Shown: one piece after another, positions 62,901 through 64,000 of the stretch
Layout of the letters: each line of letters begins with the position of its first letter
Position numbering within the stretch: the stretch's first letter is position 1
Assembly (NCBI GenBank): GCA_021234535.1
Contig: CM037850.1
Coordinates: forward strand, 18,409,088-18,473,087
Direction: 5' to 3'
From: Stichopus chloronotus
Taxonomy: Eukaryota; Echinodermata; Holothuroidea; Aspidochirotida; Stichopodidae
Length of the DNA: 64,000 nucleotides
Made by a program: the position numbers and the translations under genes
Notes under the pieces: generated by a model
Databases searched by the model: none
What the model was told of the DNA's origin: nothing
Seen by the model: only the letters and a program-made list of their open reading frames with translations

Positions 62901-63547
62901 GAGAGAAAGGCAGCAGAGGACTTAGTTTATGTTCAAAATATCAGTGACAATGCAGTCATTCACAATTAACATCTTTCATTTGCATTTTATCTGTAAACAT
63001 GCTCCTATGGTTACAAAGTAAAAATGGTAGGAAACAAAAAAAACTATAAAATATTACTTGTTTCCGTCCATATTAAGAGCTTTAGGATCCTACTGTATCT
63101 TTGTAATGTTTCAGAGGAATCCTACACAATTAGATCTAGTCCTAAAAATTGGTAAGGTGGGTAGGAGGCAGGGGGGTGACAAGGACGAATGCGCTTCACC
63201 TCCGGAGGATGGGTTATAATGCATCCGTGGAAAAAATTGTTCATCCTAACTTATCTACTAAATTAAAAAATAATTCCATCTCCAATGCACTTTCCCAAAA
63301 CCCTGCCTGGTCCGGGCCATCCCTGGTCGGTCCGGTAAGAATACGCGATGCTGGTAGATGTTACCTGTTCTTTCAGGACGGTGTTCTCTTGGTTCAGATT
63401 CTCGTTGACGGTATCTGACTTCTGGAGGACCAACTTCAACTTAGAGTAATCCTTCGACATCCAGTCCATCTCTTCGGCTGCGTGCTTCAGCTTCTCGGAC
63501 ATGTCAGAGACTTGTTTCAGAAGTTGATCGTTGGCCTCGGTCAGGTT
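16402..63547 (-). CDS. CEP290: CEP290, ciliary transition-zone coiled-coil protein (5' end beyond window)
   Basis: Forty-five coding exons on the minus strand join without a frame break into 2,253 residues ending at TAA (16,402-16,404). Nearly the whole product is heptad-type coiled coil. Blocks match vertebrate CEP290 in order: LTEANDQ, ADAREKDRELNEAL, KAQVDQLMGRNEELR, KFAVLRHQQGLLYKE, SRDK-like LLTRDKIINELRMRLP, GKTIPELERTIGLMKKVVE, SWKSIVVTRMYEEKM and FDPSFFEEIEDL. By length the visible part equals about human residues 222-2479 (2,479 residues in human), so about 220 N-terminal residues are outside the window. In vertebrates CEP290 connects ciliary membrane and microtubules at the transition zone. 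The microtubule-binding region (about human 1,695-1,966) would fall in exons 30-36 here, and part of the membrane-binding N-terminus in exons 1-4. Exon numbers used here count from the first exon visible. Confidence 0.98.
16657..17060. repeat. Minisatellite, period 120-140 bases with ~20-base subunits
   Basis: GACAACAGACATGGAAGAGG recurs at about 16,662, 16,802 and 16,922. Within it, GGCACTGGATATGGGAGGA-type subunits repeat every ~18-24 bases. The main period is 120, a multiple of three, which keeps several frames open on both strands; none is a gene. Lies in the last CEP290 intron. Confidence 0.95.
17584..17703 (-). CDS. CEP290: CEP290 window exon 44 (residues 2162-2201)
   Basis: Acceptor GCCAAAACAG and donor AAG|GTAAAT; 40 codons, phase 0-0. 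LEYEKMKRENEK aligns with the human segment MSDLEKQHLKEEIKKLKK just before the conserved C-terminus. Confidence 0.95.
18958..19247. repeat. 145-base tandem duplication plus CA microsatellite
   Basis: AGACTTTTGCCCCCAGTTCC at 18,958 recurs at 19,103, and both copies contain TACATACCAAGTTTGACTTT and TTTCCCCTATTGAG. A (CA)n tract follows at about 19,257-19,315. The first copy contains TGACCTTTGACCT (18,984-18,996), a perfect direct repeat of the nuclear-receptor half site with one-base spacing. Confidence 0.92.
19547..19640 (-). CDS. CEP290: CEP290 window exon 43 (residues 2130-2161)
   Basis: Acceptor TTTCTTGTAG and donor GAG|GTGAAA; 94 bases, phase 2-0. VNRLENEKAELMNEMKLRKL corresponds to human NHQLDKEKAELIHQIEANKD. 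Confidence 0.95.
20621..20787 (-). CDS. CEP290: CEP290 window exon 42 (residues 2075-2129)
   Basis: Acceptor GAATCGCAG and donor CGAG|GTGTGT; 167 bases, phase 0-2. LLKDSAQREQELLHKVSDLQ aligns with human LVKEATEREQKVNKYNEDLE. Confidence 0.96.
20880..21175. repeat. AATC and ACAA-type simple repeats
   Basis: (AATC)n at about 20,905-20,940 passes into AAAC/ACAG words (CAAACAAACAAACAGACAAA) over about 230 bases in the intron between exons 41 and 42. It produces a spurious Cys/Val/Phe-rich frame on the minus strand. Confidence 0.9.
21206..21343 (-). CDS. CEP290: CEP290 window exon 41 (residues 2029-2074)
   Basis: Acceptor TTCTCCCAG and donor AAG|GTATCT; 46 codons, phase 0-0. SWKSIVVTRMYEEKMKGME matches human SWKSIVVTRMYETKLKELE. 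Confidence 0.98.
22011..22217 (-). CDS. CEP290: CEP290 window exon 40 (residues 1960-2028)
   Basis: Acceptor CTCTTCTCAG and donor GAG|GTATTC; 69 codons, phase 0-0. VSENDRLRQELQREVEAAEK matches human IAENERLRKELKKETDAAEK. Confidence 0.97.
23141..23305 (-). CDS. CEP290: CEP290 window exon 39 (residues 1905-1959), most conserved block
   Basis: Acceptor ATGCAGCAG (tandem NAGNAG) and donor AAG|GTGAGA; 55 codons with the leading CAG, 54 without, phase 0-0. SGKTIPELERTIGLMKKVVE is almost identical to human. The vertebrate P-loop-like GSGRSGKT is not preserved: here the residues are KQGTSGKT across the exon junction. Confidence 0.98.
23420..23620. repeat. Dispersed repeat, CCAGTGTTCTCCATG family, copy 1
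   Basis: Shares the start CCAGTGTTCTCCATG and the words TCTGCCCCCCCT and GACAATAGGC/ACAGCTGT with a second copy at 48,656-48,850. CAGTGTTCTCC resembles hAT-type ends. The far end is not defined. Confidence 0.6.
23884..24132 (-). CDS. CEP290: CEP290 window exon 38 (residues 1822-1904)
   Basis: Acceptor ATCGCTTTTCAG and donor AAG|GTAAGT; 83 codons, phase 0-0, the longest exon in the window. LSQENIELRFELEQAKVDLP matches human LSSENIELKFQLEQANKDLP. It begins with a short non-coil Ala/Ser/Pro segment. Confidence 0.98.
24762..24899 (-). CDS. CEP290: CEP290 window exon 37 (residues 1776-1821)
   Basis: Acceptor TCCTTTGCAG and donor AGA|GTAAGT; 46 codons, phase 0-0. IQELENKNQFLTEKVSDLQK aligns with human VEDLHLQNRYLQEKLHALEK. 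Confidence 0.96.
25141..25415. repeat. Two-copy tandem duplication, period about 137 bases
   Basis: ATTATCAGGTCCACAA at 25,141 and ATTATCAGGTCAACAA at 25,278 start two diverged copies that both contain AATCCATAAGAA and TAAACA/ACAAGCTG words. Lies in the intron between exons 36 and 37. Confidence 0.7.
25434..25545 (-). CDS. CEP290: CEP290 window exon 36 (residues 1738-1775)
   Basis: Acceptor TTCATCCCTCAG and donor GAG|GTAGGA; 112 bases, phase 2-0. AEVDELKEKNRELQDE corresponds to human KELEELKKRNLDLEND. Confidence 0.96.
25880..26390. repeat. Dispersed repeat, GGGTTCCTG family, copy 1
   Basis: Begins GGGGTTCCTGCAAATTTC, contains CATGACTTTCC and ACGACTTTTCCAGGTTTTCC, and ends near GCACGAACCCTGG. 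The ends GGGTTCCTGCA and TGCACGAACCC are imperfect inverted repeats, suggesting a MITE-like element. Confidence 0.65.
26475..26617 (-). CDS. CEP290: CEP290 window exon 35 (residues 1691-1737)
   Basis: Acceptor GTTCGGACAG and weak donor GAGAG|GTTGGC; 143 bases, phase 0-2. VARWEESKKWEKKLENMRSK matches human LIRWEEGKKWQAKIEGIRNK. Confidence 0.97.
27275..28238. repeat. 482-base tandem duplication in CEP290 intron
   Basis: Bases 27,275-27,756 are repeated at 27,757-28,238 with only about a dozen differences, so the duplication is recent. Each copy has a plus-strand open frame ending LLIRRPYDGVATKKC...HCLPL and a stop. The units are AT-rich and otherwise featureless. Confidence 0.95.
28680..28850. 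repeat. Minisatellite carrying copies of a 5' splice site
   Basis: Immediately downstream of exon 34 the exon-end/donor motif GATGCAG|GTRAGG recurs: donor edges at 28,851, 28,829 and 28,807, each 22 bases apart, and a weaker GATGCAG|GTGGGG near 28,770. Longer units (CTGCACTTTGCCTGACACTC on plus) continue to about 28,680. Confidence 0.9.
28851..28973 (-). CDS. CEP290: CEP290 window exon 34 (residues 1650-1690)
   Basis: Acceptor TTTTTTTTAAG and donor ATGCAG|GTAAGG; 41 codons, phase 0-0. VASLQKKIKTLQGQINDMKK aligns with human IEELQRKVKKLENQLEGKVE. The donor used here keeps phase; copies of the same donor follow 22 and 44 bases downstream. Confidence 0.95.
29461..29673 (-). CDS. CEP290: CEP290 window exon 33 (residues 1579-1649)
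   Basis: Acceptor AAATTCTTAG and donor CAG|GTGAGA; 71 codons, phase 0-0. A highly charged coil (SRREVKRQKDRVASLTEELE) with little sequence identity to human but the right position and phase. It is unusually GC-rich for the window. Confidence 0.95.
31716..31853 (-). CDS. CEP290: CEP290 window exon 32 (residues 1533-1578)
   Basis: Acceptor TTTGTCCTAG and donor AAG|GTAGGA; 46 codons, phase 0-0. SLSQALLKLRAEMVETAQES matches human ALSRALLELRAEMTAAAEER; in vertebrates this lies at the start of the microtubule-binding region. Confidence 0.97.
32484..32609 (-). CDS. CEP290: CEP290 window exon 31 (residues 1491-1532)
   Basis: Acceptor GGTAATACAG and donor AAG|GTAAAA; 42 codons, phase 0-0. KAPSTTMKALVERLRNDLSL matches human RAPTTTMRNLVERLKSQLAL. 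Confidence 0.97.
33700..33850. repeat. Dispersed repeat shared with 63,890-63,990
   Basis: CAGGGAAGAGAAAGTATGGG, CAGCTGTCACAAAATCTGAG and the following bases recur at 63,930-63,985 with few changes and in the same order. The flanks differ, so this is a dispersed element. Confidence 0.7.
34111..34198 (-). CDS. CEP290: CEP290 window exon 30 (residues 1461-1490)
   Basis: The acceptor TTTTTTTTTGTAG has a polypyrimidine tract of about 15 straight Ts; donor GAT|GTAAGA; 88 bases, phase 2-0. LLSAFEEEKGELQKEIERHQ; phases fix it between exons 29 and 31, although similarity to human is modest. Confidence 0.92.
34598..35055. mobile_element. hAT-type transposon relic (CAGCAGTTCTCAAAG end)
   Basis: Starts CAGCAGTTCTCAAAGATGGG, close to the CAGnGGTTCTCAAA terminal sequence widespread in animal hAT elements, and continues with GGGTCGC/GGGTCACC-type words. 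The other end is not clear; GGGGTCACAGTGCTG near 35,036 is a candidate. There is no transposase frame. Confidence 0.4.
35744..35943 (-). CDS. CEP290: CEP290 window exon 29 (residues 1395-1460)
   Basis: Acceptor CTGTCAACAG and donor AAAG|GTAAAT; 200 bases, phase 0-2. KPTAPVPGSKELAKLHELED and VAQQDNSLAAMSLKLK match human SPTPVPTNKHFIRLAEMEQ and VAEQDDSLSSLLVKLK. Confidence 0.97.
36612..36719 (-). CDS. CEP290: CEP290 window exon 28 (residues 1359-1394)
   Basis: Acceptor AATATTTCAG and donor ATG|GTGAGC; 36 codons, phase 0-0. QSDIAFNKFKKAAM corresponds to human QADSSLNKFKQTAW. Confidence 0.95.
37737..37802 (-). CDS. CEP290: CEP290 window exon 27 (residues 1337-1358)
   Basis: Acceptor TTTCCGACAG and donor CAG|GTAAAA; 22 codons, phase 0-0, the smallest exon in the window. 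NRIQQKEENLQKYISLLEQS matches human ARLNQKEEVLKKYQRLLEKA. Confidence 0.96.
38020..38375. repeat. About five copies of a ~68-base minisatellite
   Basis: Units contain CAATGATAATACCCTCCAGG, ATCCTGGTTCTTG and CCCTTCCCTGTCAGAGATCT; the last three (38,210-38,370) are closest. Lies in the intron between exons 26 and 27. Confidence 0.85.
38878..39099 (-). CDS. CEP290: CEP290 window exon 26 (residues 1263-1336)
   Basis: Acceptor GATGTTTTCAG and donor CAG|GTAGCG; 74 codons, phase 0-0. LLTRDKIINELRMRLPASSD matches human ILSRDKVINELRLRLPATAE. Confidence 0.98.
39328..39600. repeat. Dispersed repeat, GGGTTCCTG family, copy 2
   Basis: Begins CAGGGTTCCTGCG, contains several CATGACTTTT/CATGACC words and CTGGAAAGTGAAAATAAA, and ends near GAAAACCCTG. 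Related copies at 25,880-26,390, 43,500-43,757 (inverted) and 58,903-59,262. Confidence 0.6.
39971..40105 (-). CDS. CEP290: CEP290 window exon 25 (residues 1218-1262)
   Basis: Acceptor TCTATTTAG and weak donor AAG|GTTAGC; 45 codons, phase 0-0. FEEATGSLPDPSLPVASQLE matches human FEEATGSIPDPSLPLPNQLE almost exactly. Confidence 0.97.
40745..40933 (-). CDS. CEP290: CEP290 window exon 24 (residues 1155-1217)
   Basis: Acceptor ACATCTCAG and donor AAG|GTGAGC; 63 codons, phase 0-0. HQAEERQLLWEHREAELERM matches human KFHEERQMAWDQREVDLERQ. Confidence 0.97.
40961..41040. repeat. AT-rich palindromic GATATC/ATATGATAT tract
   Basis: A tract of about 80 bases built from GATATCATATCGATAT-like words with strong dyad symmetry, located 30-110 bases upstream of the acceptor of exon 24 in transcript orientation. 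It could extrude a cruciform in DNA or form a hairpin in the pre-mRNA near the branch region. Confidence 0.75.
41417..41611 (-). CDS. CEP290: CEP290 window exon 23 (residues 1090-1154)
   Basis: Acceptor CTTGCACAG and donor CAG|GTGCAA; 65 codons, phase 0-0. GLQELIQTLKDSRGAAKVSE matches human GLEELISTLKDTKGAQKVIN. Confidence 0.97.
41783..42024. repeat. Four copies of a 60-base minisatellite
   Basis: Units ACAGAATTCCATCCATCCCC plus CCATCTCAGCTCTCTCTCTT repeat at 60-61 base spacing with only a few differences, so the array is recent. It lies in the intron between exons 22 and 23 and creates the spurious plus-strand frame at 41,714-42,091. Confidence 0.92.
42735..42848 (-). CDS. CEP290: CEP290 window exon 22 (residues 1052-1089)
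   Basis: Acceptor TGTTTGCAG and donor GTG|GTAGGT; 38 codons, phase 0-0. LRRQYSGTAPLADLEKFSK matches human LRRQFSGALPLAQQEKFSK. Confidence 0.96.
43500..43757. repeat. Dispersed repeat, GGGTTCCTG family, copy 3 (inverted)
   Basis: Ends with ACAGGAACCCGG near 43,750, the reverse complement of the usual start, and contains CATGACTTTTCC, GGAAAGTGCAAATAAA and other shared words. In the intron between exons 21 and 22. Confidence 0.55.
43961..44163 (-). CDS. CEP290: CEP290 window exon 21 (residues 984-1051)
   Basis: Acceptor CCAACCGCAG and donor CAG|GTAGTT; 203 bases, phase 1-0. GKLHHHIVALQVSEGTAV and LDEREQSLYHCQ follow human AKLHQHNVSLQLSEATAL and LDEKEQALYYAR. Confidence 0.96.
44961..45093 (-). 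CDS. CEP290: CEP290 window exon 20 (residues 940-983)
   Basis: Acceptor GAAACTAG and weak donor ATAG|GTTCGT; 133 bases, phase 0-1. SREKEVQSLRQQLLDIQTQS matches human SRDKEVESLRMQLLDYQAQS. Confidence 0.95.
46084..46242 (-). CDS. CEP290: CEP290 window exon 19 (residues 887-939)
   Basis: Acceptor CCTCTCAAG and donor AAG|GTATCC; 53 codons, phase 0-0. LTKINLAAQKTEEELRDELS matches human LTKINLDAQKVEQMLRDELA. Confidence 0.97.
46610..46880. repeat. Imperfect inverted repeat built from GACAATTCCC units
   Basis: The left arm (46,615-46,735) has GACAATTCCC and CTCCCCCCCC phrases. The right arm (46,760-46,870) has their complements (GGAAATTGTCC, TGGGAGTT, GGGGATTGTCC). The two arms could pair into a long interrupted hairpin in the intron between exons 18 and 19. 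Confidence 0.65.
46974..47164 (-). CDS. CEP290: CEP290 window exon 18 (residues 823-886)
   Basis: The acceptor CATGGGCAG|AAAAG was chosen because it alone keeps phase 1 from exon 17; donor AAA|GTAAGT; 191 bases. VVEMKELNERQKADHAVRMQ matches human MLEMKELNERQRAEHCQKMY. The first residues (KYKGQRSG) are poorly conserved. Confidence 0.94.
47680..48140. repeat. About six copies of a 77-base minisatellite
   Basis: Units begin TTCTGTCTTTAAATACTACA (47,687, 47,764, 47,841, about 47,908, 47,986, 48,060) and contain ATTACTACTAGTGCAGCTAC. Within units, TAC/TACT triplets dominate, and degenerate triplet sequence continues to about 48,440, close to the donor of exon 17. Confidence 0.85.
48449..48563 (-). 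CDS. CEP290: CEP290 window exon 17 (residues 785-822)
   Basis: Acceptor CTTTCAG and donor GAAG|GTACAG; 115 bases, phase 0-1. KEKLHTLEQAMQELG corresponds to human KEKLHTIEQAWEQ. The 77-base minisatellite tract begins about 300 bases into the next intron. Confidence 0.95.
48656..48850. repeat. Dispersed repeat, CCAGTGTTCTCCATG family, copy 2
   Basis: Starts CCAGTGTTCTCCATGGGAGG and shares TCTGCCCCCCCT and ATAGGCAGCTGT with the copy at 23,420. It sits in the intron between exons 16 and 17, the probable counterpart of human intron 26. Confidence 0.6.
49273..49446 (-). CDS. CEP290: CEP290 window exon 16 (residues 727-784)
   Basis: Acceptor CATTTTTGCAG and donor GAA|GTAAGT; 58 codons, phase 0-0. 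ELAIKYRDMLQNDNRLVAR matches human ELTAKYRDILQKDNMLVQR. The intron that follows appears orthologous to human intron 26. Confidence 0.97.
50083..50163 (-). CDS. CEP290: CEP290 window exon 15 (residues 700-726)
   Basis: Acceptor ATATTTTCCAG and weak donor AAG|GTTTGT; 27 codons, phase 0-0. LRNELVDIQKAISERMGYLQ matches human QKNELLSMEAEVCEKIGCLQ. Confidence 0.94.
50330..50489. repeat. 80-base tandem duplication with octamer motifs
   Basis: Two copies 80 bases apart share CACATGCAATCAG and ATGCAAATGACA. Each contains a perfect ATGCAAAT octamer (50,378-50,385 and 50,458-50,465), the classic POU-protein site. Lies in the intron between exons 14 and 15. Confidence 0.8.
50699..50848 (-). CDS. CEP290: CEP290 window exon 14 (residues 650-699)
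   Basis: Acceptor CCTACCACAG and donor AAG|GTAAGG; 50 codons, phase 0-0. TRKITVLRVNEQALTRRYK matches human SRKITVLQVNEKSLIRQYT. Confidence 0.97.
51915..52020. repeat. Duplication of the 3' end of CEP290 exon 13 into the adjacent intron
   Basis: The end of exon 13 (around 51,975-52,020, with TCTAGAATCCAGGAGGGAGT) is repeated 49 bases away (TCTAGAATCCAGGAGAGAAT at about 51,941). In coding orientation both read CTCCTGGATTCTAGA followed by AA(A)GA(G)TATAATGT. The intronic copy carries its own donor-like AAT|GTGAGA. Confidence 0.85.
51975..52193 (-). CDS. CEP290: CEP290 window exon 13 (residues 577-649)
   Basis: Acceptor GTTTTCAG and donor AAT|GTAAGT; 73 codons, phase 0-0. RRKFAVLRHQQGLLYKEH is strongly conserved with human. 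The last ~45 bases of this exon are duplicated just inside the following intron (51,927-51,960). Confidence 0.97.
52778..52933 (-). CDS. CEP290: CEP290 window exon 12 (residues 525-576)
   Basis: Acceptor GATGCCAG and donor CAG|GTAATT; 52 codons, phase 0-0. Contains a Gly/Met/Pro-rich non-coil insert (GQGGGVMTMQQMPLPQGLAV), followed by ISSLNEQLIQTLQ; human has an equivalent break in the coil. Confidence 0.95.
53615..53785 (-). CDS. CEP290: CEP290 window exon 11 (residues 468-524)
   Basis: Acceptor TGCCCCACAG and donor AAG|GTAACC; 57 codons, phase 0-0. MKAQVDQLMGRNEELRREL is nearly identical to the human sequence. Confidence 0.97.
54594..54809 (-). CDS. CEP290: CEP290 window exon 10 (residues 396-467)
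   Basis: Acceptor CACCCTGAAAG and donor GCA|GTGAGT; 72 codons, phase 0-0. It ends in GPSLERLLA, equivalent to human IPSLERLVNA; the rest is charged coiled coil. Confidence 0.95.
55238..55394 (-). CDS. CEP290: CEP290 window exon 9 (residues 343-395)
   Basis: Acceptor TTTCCTATAG and donor AAG|GTATTG; 157 bases, phase 2-0. ALGLTSDDLVALDEYAVELK aligns with the human SGLTTEDL segment, then diverges. Confidence 0.95.
56204..56292 (-). CDS. CEP290: CEP290 window exon 8 (residues 314-342)
   Basis: Acceptor GCTCGCCAG and donor AAAG|GTAAGA; 89 bases, phase 0-2. VERLEEERIVLKKQIRTLA matches human ESLEEERLDLKKKIRQMA. Confidence 0.96.
57081..57258 (-). CDS. CEP290: CEP290 window exon 7 (residues 254-313)
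   Basis: Acceptor GATCCGCCAG and donor CAG|GTAAAC; 178 bases, phase 2-0. It contains NKLDLKMNDLMEENEELRSR and LGLDVSKPIDM, matching human NKLELKISDFLDENEALRER and VGLEPKTMIDL. Confidence 0.96.
57560..58060. repeat. Degenerate minisatellite (ACAACAAATGTNCATTGTTC units)
   Basis: About a dozen units of 40-60 bases built from ACAACAAATGT, CATTGTTCTTTCATCT and GTTATTCTAC. In the intron between exons 6 and 7. The 219-codon plus-strand frame across it (57,441-58,100) is Phe/Ser/Tyr/Cys-rich and is a product of the repeat. Confidence 0.9.
58372..58442 (-). CDS. CEP290: CEP290 window exon 6 (residues 231-253)
   Basis: Acceptor CAATTTGACAG and strong donor GTGAGT; 71 bases, phase 0-2. GEYGLSDAVQEIKECKKKIS matches human GVYGLEDAVVEIKNCKNQIK. 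Confidence 0.95.
58903..59262. repeat. Dispersed repeat, GGGTTCCTG family, copy 4
   Basis: Begins ACAGGTTTCCTGCGTC and ends CATGACCGTGGGAGCCCTG; between them are CAAAACTATTCCAGGC and CATGACTTTTCCAGGTTTTC, shared with copy 1 in the same order. Confidence 0.65.
59286..59403 (-). other. Exon-like open stretch inside CEP290 intron, probably not used
   Basis: On the minus strand an open frame (MKRIYSRHVSPLLG through GLITEAVKFLQR) ends at a good donor AGA|GTAAGC. All its possible acceptors would require an incoming phase of 2, while exon 5 ends in phase 0, and human CEP290 has no matching segment. It may be a cryptic exon, a decayed gene piece or chance. Confidence 0.25.
59621..59790 (-). CDS. CEP290: CEP290 window exon 5 (residues 174-230)
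   Basis: Acceptor ATATTTACAG; 170 bases, phase 1-0. It contains ADADAREKDRELNEALNRMR, nearly identical to the human block. The inferred donor is the weak ATG|GTTGGT, chosen because it joins in phase to exon 6 and reproduces the human junction YES|GVYG as YEM|GEYG. Confidence 0.93.
61140..61210. repeat. Three copies of a 20-base repeat (TTTTTAATGTAAGTTAC)
   Basis: TTTTTAATGTAAGTTACTTT-like units repeat three times about 20 bases apart, in the intron between exons 4 and 5. No function is visible. Confidence 0.9.
61340..61463 (-). CDS. CEP290: CEP290 window exon 4 (residues 133-173)
   Basis: Acceptor GACACTCAG and donor GGAG|GTAAGA; 124 bases, phase 0-1. It is very rich in Gln and Glu (SAQEMEEQAQELEQLRQDA), a typical long coiled coil. 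Confidence 0.95.
61686..61808 (-). CDS. CEP290: CEP290 window exon 3 (residues 92-132)
   Basis: Acceptor CCTCCACAG and donor GCG|GTAAGT; 41 codons, phase 0-0. MKVKDEEINQLNRVIRQLR matches human SSKDDEIIEYQQMLHNLR. Confidence 0.95.
62803..62892 (-). CDS. CEP290: CEP290 window exon 2 (residues 62-91)
   Basis: Acceptor ATTTCAAG and donor AAG|GTAAGC; 30 codons, phase 0-0. ISELTEQV through NKKVDEWK corresponds to human VQELTDLL...NAKVEEWK. Confidence 0.95.
63365..63547 (-). CDS. CEP290: CEP290 window exon 1 (residues 1-61)
   Basis: Acceptor GTTGACAG and donor CAG|GTAACA; 61 codons, phase 0-0. It starts NLTEANDQLLKQ, aligning with human TLTEANEK near residue 220, and ends in VNENLNQENTVLKEQ. The preceding exons of the gene are to the right of the window. 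Confidence 0.95.
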
Positions 63548-64000
63548 CTGTCAACAAAGTGGACCACAAACGACGATTTTTTTTCTCTTTAGTTTGTTGC
63601 ACTTTGCAGGATGAAGACTGTACTTCAAAAACATTATGGGGTTACCATTAACTGGAAGTTTGTGTCATCATATACAAAGACGACCTGAAGCAACCTGAAT
63701 GCAAAAATGTATTGTGGGTTCCACTTTCAATGATGTAAAGTACAGTAGTGTAGCGCCTCGGAGTAATTATGTGATATATAAACGACAGGAATTAGGGCAC
63801 GAAAACAGCACATTGACGCTACATATGAGATATGTCCAAGCTCTCTTTATAATGTTTAATTTTAAAGCTAGAATATGAGTTTTACTGGCAATCCCCTGGT
63901 CATCTACCTTTGTTCTCCTTCAGTGTTTCAGGGAAGAGAAAGTAGGGAAAAATGATCACCTGTCACAAAATTTGAAAGAGAACTATGGACTAATCTCCCC
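63548..64000. other. CEP290: Partial CEP290 intron at the right edge
   Basis: Should be the start of the intron upstream of window exon 1. It contains the second copy of the dispersed repeat seen at 33,700-33,850 (63,890-63,990). No further CEP290 exon is recognised before the edge. Confidence 0.6.

Larger units (their letters stand above)
16561..63364 (-). other. CEP290: CEP290 introns with nothing else recognised
   Basis: I see no gene, RNA or clear element in the introns at 62,893-63,364, 61,809-62,802, 56,293-57,080, 55,395-56,203, 54,810-55,237, 53,786-54,593, 49,447-50,082, 45,094-46,083, 44,164-44,960, 40,106-40,744, 36,720-37,736, 35,944-36,611, 31,854-32,483, 24,133-24,761, 22,218-23,140, 21,344-22,010 and 19,641-20,620. 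The intron 29,674-31,715 holds only an (AAAC)n tract near 30,396, and 52,194-52,777 only AGTATAGTGCA-type words near 52,430-52,550. Confidence 0.6.

Overview
The window is animal nuclear DNA. It is AT-rich, genes are split into many short exons with GT..AG introns of a few hundred to about 2,000 bases, and there are many microsatellites, minisatellites and small dispersed repeats. The short palindrome TAGGCCTA and its variants recur (for example near 470, 1,470, 1,573, 5,160, 12,187, 12,577 and 60,405). In my experience this is common in echinoderm and related invertebrate deuterostome genomes. I therefore lean towards an echinoderm-like invertebrate deuterostome, but the sequence does not prove this.

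Right three quarters (about 16.4-63.5 kb, minus strand): the gene for CEP290, the long coiled-coil protein of the ciliary transition zone. I traced 45 consecutive coding exons with compatible splice phases throughout. They give 2,253 residues from roughly human residue 222 to the stop codon. The first ~220 residues lie beyond the right edge. The end of the protein (FDPSFFEEIEDL block) and the block SGKTIPELERTIGLMKKVVE are diagnostic. Introns carry most of the window's repeats: a 22-base repeat that copies a 5' splice site, a recent 482-base tandem duplication, minisatellites of about 60, 68, 77 and 120 bases, and several dispersed elements.

Left part (about 3.4-11.1 kb, plus strand): a gene for a protein with three C-terminal C2H2-type zinc fingers. 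I joined seven exons. All six internal exons are phase 1-1 and multiples of three. The N-terminal domain is not one I recognise. The gene is convergent with CEP290. Its first exon is uncertain; a three-codon candidate lies at 1,410-1,419, next to a possible divergent small gene at 1,025-1,339 (minus) that has an ATG and a nearby AATAAA.

Between the two main genes (11.1-16.4 kb) are a degenerate minisatellite, a tract of simple sequence and, on the minus strand, an unexplained open frame of about 159 codons (15,765-16,244) just downstream of the CEP290 stop. It is either in a long CEP290 3' UTR or part of another gene.

I found no CRISPR array, tRNA, rRNA or prokaryote-type operon, and no convincing new molecular system. 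The most interesting signals concern splicing (copied or tandem splice sites in CEP290), the unknown N-terminal domain of the zinc-finger gene, and unidentified open frames.
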